From Nitrospinota bacterium (GTDB lineage Bacteria; Nitrospinota_A; UBA7883): a stretch of 7,516 nt of DNA. The notes under the pieces are model-generated. The model was not told where the DNA came from, made no database searches, and saw nothing but the letters and a program-made list of their open reading frames with translations. Numbering within the stretch: position 1 is the first letter of the stretch; every line of letters starts with the position of its first letter. Both the position numbers and the translations under genes were made by a program. The DNA lies in the NCBI GenBank assembly GCA_029880775.1, contig JAOUNV010000077.1, positions 1 through 7,516 of the forward strand, written 5' to 3'. Shown here one piece after another: positions 1 through 5,008 of the stretch.

Positions 1-689
1 CCCAACCCCACATCCAGAGGGAATGGGGCCAGCCTGAAACCTCCATCGACCTCAAACTCCAGCCCTGTCGGCAGGGTGGCAAAATTGGCCGTCTGCTGGC
101 CCTCGTATTGCGCTGTCTCGTCTACAAAAAGCATCCAGAAAAATGAGGGAGAGGCCACCTTAAAATTTAAATACGGCCCTGGGCCATCCGGATTTATATG
201 AAAGGCAAATCCGAGGGTGATCTCAAAATCCTCATGATCCTCCAGAGTTCCATGTGGCCTGGAGAATTCGGATGTGTAATATCGGAATCCCACATACACC
301 CCTTCCGGCGTTCCGGCAAAGCTCCTGCTCTCGAAATTCAAAGAGTAGCGCTGGCGCCTCGATTTTCCCAGCGTGGCAAACCGCGCCTCGGCGGTTTCAT
401 ACTCAAGGGAGGAGTGGAAACCGCCCACGGAGTAGGCCACACGGTATAGCATGGCCGGGCTCCATTCCGCCATATCCCCCTCCGCTCCCCGGCCCTGTGG
501 CGCTCCAAGGTCGGCGCCCCAGACAGACCACGATTCGTAATGGGGCTCCATAGAAAAACTCAGGACCGGGGCCTGCGCCCAGGTCGGGGCCTGCGCCCAG
601 GTCGGAGCCTGCGCCCAGGCCGGAGCCTGCGCCCAGGCCGGAGTGGCCGAAAACCATACAAAGGCCGCAGCCCACGCAATTCGTGGCAT
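1..689 (-). CDS. Probable outer-membrane beta-barrel protein, C-terminus outside window
   Basis: The frame is open from an ATG at 687-689 to the left edge, giving 229 codons with no stop, so the gene is partial at its 3' end. Residues 1-20 look like a Sec signal peptide: a short basic start (MPR), a hydrophobic core and an A-W-A cleavage site before Q21. Residues 18-41 are four tandem copies of the hexapeptide (A/T)WAQAP. The mature part shows alternating polar and hydrophobic or aromatic residues with short turns, for example YSLNFESRSF and VYVGFRYYTSEF near residues 115-142, and EITLGFAFHI near 156. That pattern suits antiparallel outer-membrane beta-strands. A GGAG motif lies 5 bases before the ATG and supports this start. 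I do not recognise a specific family; a periplasmic beta-rich protein is the alternative. It lies 240 bases downstream of the radical SAM gene on the same strand, so it probably has its own promoter. Confidence 0.72.
   Translation of the reverse strand, partial: MPRIAWAAAFVWFSATPAWAQAPAWAQAPTWAQAPTWAQAPVLSFSMEPHYESWSVWGADLGAPQGRGAEGDMAEWSPAMLYRVAYSVGGFHSSLEYETAEARFATLGKSRRQRYSLNFESRSFAGTPEGVYVGFRYYTSEFSRPHGTLEDHEDFEITLGFAFHINPDGPGPYLNFKVASPSFFWMLFVDETAQYEGQQTANFATLPTGLEFEVDGGFRLAPFPLDVGL
571..642. repeat. Four tandem 18-bp repeats inside a signal-peptide region
   Basis: Four contiguous 18-bp units begin at 571, 589, 607 and 625. Each starts GCCTGCGCCCAGG and differs only in the following T or C and in the final base. 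On the minus strand they encode the hexapeptide (A/T)WAQAP four times (residues 18-41 of the beta-barrel gene, read in a slightly shifted register). The length is a multiple of three, so gain or loss of units keeps the frame. Units 1 and 2 share TCGG and units 3 and 4 share CCGGA, which suggests stepwise duplication. Confidence 0.95.
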
Positions 690-929
690 AACATCTCCGT
701 TTATAATTGAGAGCGACAGAGCCCTGCCGCCCCGGGAGAGGCGCCGGCGCCCCTATGTGGATGTTTCCGGACCTGTTTACCTGTTTCGAGAGATAAAGGG
801 CTCGACTTTTGGCTATTTAGGTGGGGAGGGCGGAAAAGCTATGGTTTAGCAACGATAAGAGGGATGCGCGTTTAGACATTTATCGTAGAAGCTGCCGCCA
901 TACGGCTAGCTCAATGGGTTGTGGGTTTA
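690..929. other. Intergenic region between two minus-strand genes
   Basis: This 240-base gap lies between the stop of the radical SAM gene and the start of the beta-barrel gene. It holds a perfect 12-bp palindrome, GGCGCCGGCGCC, at 740-751 and a 7-bp AT-rich inverted repeat (ACGATAA at 852-858, TTATCGT at 880-886). Neither is followed by a T-tract on the minus strand, so I see no intrinsic terminator. A promoter for the beta-barrel gene should lie here, but I cannot point to a convincing -35/-10 pair. I see no gene in it. Confidence 0.5.
695..698 (-). promoter_or_regulatory. Ribosome binding site of the beta-barrel gene
   Basis: On the minus strand GGAG is followed by five bases and then the ATG at 689. 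It fixes the start of the gene immediately before a convincing signal peptide. Confidence 0.6.
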
Positions 930-2423
930 TTATTTCTTGGGCAGTTCCTGAGTCGGGTGTGACTTGAAGCTCATCTTGGCATGCAAAAACCTGCCGACAG
1001 GATTGGTAATGGCAAAGTAGTGCATGAGGCTGTAGAAACGGGGGAAGGTGGACAAGGTGTCCTTGACCAGCATGGCCACCCTTTTAGGGAAGGATTTATT
1101 CAGTTGGGTTCGGTAATTGAACATAAGGAATTCATATTGGATCCGCCACCTGGGAAACCCGGGAAGGTCCAGAACGGCCCTTATGCGTTCTGCATTAGTG
1201 TCCATAGTTTTGGGAAGCAAGCCCATCCGCTTGGTGGTCTCGTAAAGGTCTGTACCAGGGTAGGGGTAAAAAATACTGCAATAAACCATCAGGGGCCTGG
1301 CCCTTTGCACCAAGTCGACCGTCTCCCGATATTCCTCCAACGTCTCCCCTGGGATGCCCATCAGAACGAAGAAAACAACGTCGATTCCCCGCTTCCTGGC
1401 TTCATCGCAAAAATTAAGTACATCTTCATTTGTATACTTCGGGCGCTGCAGCGCCTCCTGGCGGACCCTTTCGCTGCCCGATTCCAACCCTATATTCACG
1501 GATGTGAAACCGGCCTCCTTCATATCGTCCAGAAGTTTCGGATTCTCCCGGACCTTCTTCGATATCGCCAGGTTTACGCCGAAATTGACCGGTGTCTCCC
1601 TTTTTGAGTTGAATTCCTTCAATTTATGAAGAAGCTCAAATGAAAACTTCAGGTTTGCGCCAAATGTCTCCACTTCCAGATAGATGCCGTTGAGTGAAGG
1701 CCATCTTTCCATTATCTGGTCAACTTCCTTTATGATGTTGTCATAAGAACGAAAGCGCACATAACGGCCCTCAGCAAGCTTGCTAAGAGCCTGGTTGCTA
1801 CAATACGTGCATTTGAACGGGCATCCGCGCCCCAGAAGAACCGAGGCCATGCCGGCTCCTGGATCGGCGATCCAGGGGACCCACATCTCCCTATCGATAA
1901 TAGAAGTGGCGTCGATATCTTCATGCAATTTCCCTATCGGGTTTCGCTCAATGACGCCATCCTTTCCCCGAATCCAAAGGTTGGAAATCCCGGAGGGGTG
2001 GTCGCCTTTCTCCAGGCTCTTGATCAGCTCCAGGATGACTGTTTCCCCCTCCGACCTGCAGATAGCGTCAAAGCTGGCTTCAGCGATCGCGCCTTCCGGG
2101 TCAAGAGTAGCGTGGTGCCCTCCCAAAATCGTGAATACTGATGGATTCTCGGCTTTCACATGGCGGGCCATGCGGCGTATATCCGGAAAACGTGTGGTGA
2201 CGGCGGTAAAGCAGAACATATCCGGCTTAAAATCGCTAATTAGACGGCCAATCGTTTCCGGAATATCCATACTTGGGGATAAAACAAGCATCTGAACGTT
2301 GTGACCGGCGTTCTTCAATACCGTGGCGATAGTCGATATTCCGTGCGGGACGGAGTCTTGTTTAGGAATGGGCTTAGCGGGGGTAGCGTACCGTTCCACT
2401 GAATGTACAGTAACTATATTCAT
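930..2423 (-). CDS. B12-binding-domain radical SAM protein
   Basis: This 497-residue protein has the architecture of class B (cobalamin-binding) radical SAM enzymes. Residues 1-140 form a Rossmann-like B12-binding domain, with PHGISTIATVLKNAGH at 26-41 and the GGHHAT motif at 101-106. The radical SAM core follows, with the [4Fe-4S]-binding CX3CX2C motif at C201, C205 and C208 (GCPFKCTYC). Downstream core signatures are GLESGSERV (312-320) and GIPGET (356-361). The C-terminal 100 residues are an extra region of the kind seen in this superfamily. Family members use S-adenosylmethionine to start radical methylations, rearrangements or cyclisations; the substrate here cannot be told. I do not see the DxHxxG cobalt-ligand motif in the B12 domain, so cobalamin may bind without a protein ligand or not at all. 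The length is usual for the family. The start is supported by a strong AGGAGG just upstream. The gene is divergent from the kinase. Confidence 0.93.
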   Translation of the reverse strand: MNIVTVHSVERYATPAKPIPKQDSVPHGISTIATVLKNAGHNVQMLVLSPSMDIPETIGRLISDFKPDMFCFTAVTTRFPDIRRMARHVKAENPSVFTILGGHHATLDPEGAIAEASFDAICRSEGETVILELIKSLEKGDHPSGISNLWIRGKDGVIERNPIGKLHEDIDATSIIDREMWVPWIADPGAGMASVLLGRGCPFKCTYCSNQALSKLAEGRYVRFRSYDNIIKEVDQIMERWPSLNGIYLEVETFGANLKFSFELLHKLKEFNSKRETPVNFGVNLAISKKVRENPKLLDDMKEAGFTSVNIGLESGSERVRQEALQRPKYTNEDVLNFCDEARKRGIDVVFFVLMGIPGETLEEYRETVDLVQRARPLMVYCSIFYPYPGTDLYETTKRMGLLPKTMDTNAERIRAVLDLPGFPRWRIQYEFLMFNYRTQLNKSFPKRVAMLVKDTLSTFPRFYSLMHYFAITNPVGRFLHAKMSFKSHPTQELPKK

Positions 2424-2425
2424 TT

Positions 2426-2433
2426 CCCCTCCT
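2426..2433 (-). promoter_or_regulatory. Strong Shine-Dalgarno of the radical SAM gene
   Basis: On the minus strand AGGAGGGG is followed by AA and then the ATG at 2423. The match to the 16S anti-SD is full-length, although AGGAGG sits rather close to the start (four bases). It supports this ATG as the start. Confidence 0.75.
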
Positions 2434-2531
2434 GCCCGCGATTTCGCGAAAAAAATGAAAATCCGCCGATCACCTCCATTCTATATTAGCAGATATTCTA
2501 AAATGAATCTGTATATCGGCGTAAATTTTTC

Positions 2532-2549
2532 ACAAGGTTTTAGCCTTGT
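2532..2549. repeat. Short inverted repeat in divergent promoter region
   Basis: ACAAGG (2532-2537) and CCTTGT (2544-2549) are perfect inverted arms around a 6-base centre. There is no T-tract after it on either strand, so it does not look like a terminator. Its place between divergent genes would suit an operator, but a 6-bp arm can arise by chance. Confidence 0.3.
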
Positions 2550-2690
2550 CCATATTCCACTGCTCGCGTTCTCAGTGGCTTGGGAGTTGTATCTTTGGCG
2601 TTTACCCTGTTGGCGGATCGATAGGATTGATTATGACTCCTGAGGATGGATATTTGTTGACCGGGAATTTACCTGCCGACAAACGCCGAT

Positions 2691-2719
2691 TTCGTTAATA
2701 AATCAAAAAATGATATTCT
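2691..2719 (+). promoter_or_regulatory. Weak candidate sigma-70 promoter for the kinase operon
   Basis: TTCGTT (2691-2696) and TATTCT (2714-2719) are spaced by 17 bases and lie in the most AT-rich part of the gap upstream of the kinase. The -35 match is poor. Transcription would start near 2726, just before the AAGGA at 2734. This is a guess from spacing and composition. Confidence 0.22.
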
Positions 2720-2745
2720 ATAGGCTTAACTCAAAGGAATTCTGG

Positions 2746-2796
2746 ATGGATTTGACCGCGCCGCCGAAGCGCGTACCGGGAAAGATTCGTCCTTGA
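2746..2796 (+). CDS. Possible 16-residue leader ORF upstream of the kinase
   Basis: An ATG at 2746 opens a 16-codon frame ending in TGA at 2794-2796. It would encode MDLTAPPKRVPGKIRP. AAGGA at 2734-2738 lies seven bases before this ATG, an ideal Shine-Dalgarno spacing, and it is the best ribosome site in the region. The kinase ATG follows 19 bases after the stop and has no clear ribosome site of its own, so re-initiation or coupling from the leader is possible. The frame differs from that of the kinase, so this is not an N-terminal extension. The peptide has no hallmark of an attenuator, such as a run of one amino acid. It could be chance. Confidence 0.3.
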   Translation: MDLTAPPKRVPGKIRP

Positions 2797-2815
2797 GCAA
2801 AGACCGACGAATATC

Positions 2816-5008
2816 ATGAACGAAAATGACACCCTCGGGCGCTACGAGATCATTAAGCAGCTCGGGCAGGGAGGCATGGGGATTGTCCTTTTGGGCAAGG
2901 ATCCCAAGATAGACCGGCAGGTGGCGCTGAAAGTTATCCACCACAAAAACTTTACCGACCCGGACCACGAGCAAGAGACCGTTAAAAGATTTCACATGGA
3001 GGCCAAGGCCGCCGGGAAGCTGAGCCATCACAACATCGTGACAGTCTACGATGTGGGCGACCAGGACGACGTGAGCTATATCGCCATGGAACTGGTGGAG
3101 GGGCGCGACCTTTCATCCATTATCAAGGAAAGGGGGAGGCTTTCGTTCCAGGAAGCCACCAGCGTCATCGTCCAGGTGGCCATGGCGCTTTCCTACTCCC
3201 ACGACCATGGCATCATTCATCGCGACATCAAGCCTGGAAATATCATGATCGACAAGGCCGGCGTGGTGAAAATAACTGATTTCGGGCTGGCCAGGCTCCA
3301 GGAGGCGGAAGCCATAACAAAGGCGGGGCACACCGTCGGCTCCCCGCTTTACATGTCGCCAGAGCAACTGCAAAGCGGGGACATAGATTTCCGTTCCGAT
3401 ATCTTCAGCATGGGAGTGGTGTATTACGAACTGCTCACCGGCGCCCGCCCTTTCGATGGCGAATCCATGTCGGAAGTGATCGATAGAATCATGGACAAAG
3501 AGCCCCTATCGGTCACCACTCTGGTGGAGGATCTGCCTCCTAGAGTGAACACCATACTTGCCAAAATGCTGGCCAAAAGCCCCAGAAACAGATACCAGAC
3601 CGCCGGCGCGGCAGCCAGGGATATCAAAAACCTGCTGGCCCTCCCGGATCCATTTAAAAGCATGACAGAGTCCGACGCCAGGCTCACCACCCATTTCCCT
3701 GGAGAGATGACACCGCTCCAGCCTTTCAAGAAAAAAGTCCGGCCAAGCCCCCCCACCCTGCGAAACCTTGCCCTGGCGGTTATCCTCGGGGCGCTGGTGG
3801 CCCTGTTGGGAATATTGGTTTTAGGGGGTGAGTCCGACAGAACATTAAGGACAAAAGACGCGATAAATAACATGGCGGATGGAATCAGGGAACTCTTCGC
3901 CCCAGCGCGCCCGATCAAACAACCACCCCCCCAGCCGGATGACGCGCAAAAATTAACCAGGCAGGTGGATGGCTACCAACCGAAGCCGACAGCGCCAAAA
4001 CCTGGGTTGCCTGAGCCGACAGCGCCACAACCTGAGCAGACAAAGCCTGCGCAGACGCAGCCAGCCATGCCTGTGAAACCGGAGCCTTTACCAAGGCCTC
4101 TTGCCCCGCCTGAGGTCCAGCCTGGGAAAATCATTCTTAGAAGCGATGTGGAAGGCGAAGTGTTTATAGACGGCGAAGCGGCCGGCAAAACACCGGTGAT
4201 CGATTACCCCGCGCAAAAGGGTGACCATACTATGGAAATCCGGGCCGAAGGGTATCAACTATGGAAGAGAAGCGTAAAGGTGATGGGGGGGGAAACCCTC
4301 GATTTCGAAGCTTCCCTGACCTTGGCCGAGGGCGCTTTGCTGGTATTGTCCGACCCTGCAGGCGCCACTGTTATTTTTCAGGAACAGCAAAAAGGAGCCA
4401 CCCCTGTCGTGATCACCGGCTTGCCGCTGGGTGTGTACCAGGTCCGCCTGGAAAAGAAAGGATACTTTCCCATTACCGAAAAAGTGCGGCTCCACAAAGG
4501 TCGAGGGGAAAGGGTGACTGGAGTGCTTTCCAAGGGCGCCAGGCTCATAGTCTCCGCCGACGAAGGCGCCATGGTGAAAATTGACGGCAAGAATTCCGGC
4601 GCCGGTGTTGTCGAGGCTTTGCTTACCGGTGGCGCTCATGAGGTGGAAGTCTCCATGGAAGGACACAAAGCTGTTCGCAGAACCGTGGAAACCACTGTGG
4701 GCAAGGAGACGAAGATTGATGTCCGCCTCGATACGATCAAATTCGGCTCCATAAGGGTCAGCGCGGCTCCCTGGGCGCAGATTTATATAAACGGCAAGCG
4801 ATACGGAACCACCCCAAGAACCCTTACCAGGATCCCCACAGGATATGTGGAAGTTAAGCTGGTAAACCCAGGCTACCAACCTTATGTCGCGAAAATTATG
4901 ATCAGGCCTGGTCAACGCGCCCGCATGGCCCACACTTTTACGGATGAAGAGGCTATCGACACCCCCGCCAACCGGACCACCGCCCCGAGGACACCTAAGC
5001 ATGATTGA
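2816..5008 (+). CDS. Membrane-anchored Ser/Thr protein kinase with four PEGA domains
   Basis: Residues 9-275 form a complete Hanks-type kinase domain. It has the glycine loop GQGGMG (17-22), the VALK lysine K39, the alpha-C glutamate E62, the catalytic loop HRDIKPGN (135-142, base D137), DFG (155-157), and SPE in the APE position (181-183). It is an RD kinase. Activation-loop T168 and T173 are plausible autophosphorylation sites; from remembered PknB sequence, T168 aligns with PknB T171. A basic KKK (305-307) precedes one transmembrane helix (about 317-337), which puts the kinase in the cytoplasm and the rest outside. A Pro-rich linker (about 362-437) leads to four tandem PEGA-type beta domains, roughly 438-504, 506-571, 573-638 and 644-708. 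The third is the most diverged. PEGA domains are thought to act as extracytoplasmic binding or sensing modules; no ligand is known here. No in-frame start lies close upstream and the ribosome site is weak. The stop overlaps the next gene by eight bases. Confidence 0.95.
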   Translation: MNENDTLGRYEIIKQLGQGGMGIVLLGKDPKIDRQVALKVIHHKNFTDPDHEQETVKRFHMEAKAAGKLSHHNIVTVYDVGDQDDVSYIAMELVEGRDLSSIIKERGRLSFQEATSVIVQVAMALSYSHDHGIIHRDIKPGNIMIDKAGVVKITDFGLARLQEAEAITKAGHTVGSPLYMSPEQLQSGDIDFRSDIFSMGVVYYELLTGARPFDGESMSEVIDRIMDKEPLSVTTLVEDLPPRVNTILAKMLAKSPRNRYQTAGAAARDIKNLLALPDPFKSMTESDARLTTHFPGEMTPLQPFKKKVRPSPPTLRNLALAVILGALVALLGILVLGGESDRTLRTKDAINNMADGIRELFAPARPIKQPPPQPDDAQKLTRQVDGYQPKPTAPKPGLPEPTAPQPEQTKPAQTQPAMPVKPEPLPRPLAPPEVQPGKIILRSDVEGEVFIDGEAAGKTPVIDYPAQKGDHTMEIRAEGYQLWKRSVKVMGGETLDFEASLTLAEGALLVLSDPAGATVIFQEQQKGATPVVITGLPLGVYQVRLEKKGYFPITEKVRLHKGRGERVTGVLSKGARLIVSADEGAMVKIDGKNSGAGVVEALLTGGAHEVEVSMEGHKAVRRTVETTVGKETKIDVRLDTIKFGSIRVSAAPWAQIYINGKRYGTTPRTLTRIPTGYVEVKLVNPGYQPYVAKIMIRPGQRARMAHTFTDEEAIDTPANRTTAPRTPKHD
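3984..4034 (+). repeat. Imperfect 30-bp direct repeat in the kinase Pro-rich linker
   Basis: A 21-base segment starting AGCCGACAGCGCCA at 3984-4004 recurs at 4014-4034 with one mismatch, a 30-base period. It encodes the repeated PTAPxP unit of the extracytoplasmic linker (residues about 391-405). In-frame duplication would change the distance from membrane to PEGA domains without breaking the protein. Confidence 0.8.
4987..4991 (+). promoter_or_regulatory. Shine-Dalgarno for the PEGA/FN3 gene inside the kinase 3' end
   Basis: GAGGA lies nine bases before the ATG at 5001, within the last codons of the kinase gene. It supports 5001 as the start over the in-frame ATG at 5052, which has no ribosome site nearby. 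Translation is probably coupled, because ribosomes finishing the kinase at 5008 stop within the start region of this gene. Confidence 0.55.

Larger units (their letters stand above)
2434..2745. other. Divergent intergenic control region
   Basis: This AT-richer stretch lies between the divergent radical SAM and kinase genes and should carry both promoters. Visible structure is limited to a 10-bp palindrome TTTCGCGAAA (2442-2451), a 6-bp inverted repeat at 2532-2549, a direct repeat GATATTCTA at 2492-2500 and 2712-2720, and an 8-bp inverted pair ATCGGCGT (2515-2522) / ACGCCGAT (2683-2690). On the minus strand TAGAAT occurs twice (2500-2495 and 2483-2478) as a possible -10 for the radical SAM gene, without a good -35. 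I see no protein gene or recognisable RNA in it. Confidence 0.5.

Noticed and set aside
571..642. A CRISPR array, suggested by regular short repeats
   Set aside because: The units are contiguous with no spacers, and they encode an in-frame hexapeptide repeat.
740..751. An intrinsic terminator at the GGCGCCGGCGCC palindrome
   Set aside because: There is no T-tract on either side, and as a hairpin only about four base pairs can form around a loop.
643..849. A 68-codon plus-strand frame starting GTG and running into the gap before the radical SAM gene
   Set aside because: Its first part is antisense to the signal peptide of the beta-barrel gene, it lacks a ribosome site, and the product is not protein-like.
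852..886. A terminator after the radical SAM gene from the ACGATAA/TTATCGT arms
   Set aside because: The stem is AT-rich, the loop is 21 bases, and no T-run follows on the minus strand.
981..1607. A 208-codon plus-strand frame inside the radical SAM gene, and a similar one at 1780-2295
   Set aside because: Both are antisense to conserved radical SAM and B12-domain motifs and show no domain of their own.
2657..2662. A -35 box TTGACC upstream of the kinase
   Set aside because: No acceptable -10 lies 16-19 bases downstream; the sequence there is GC-rich.
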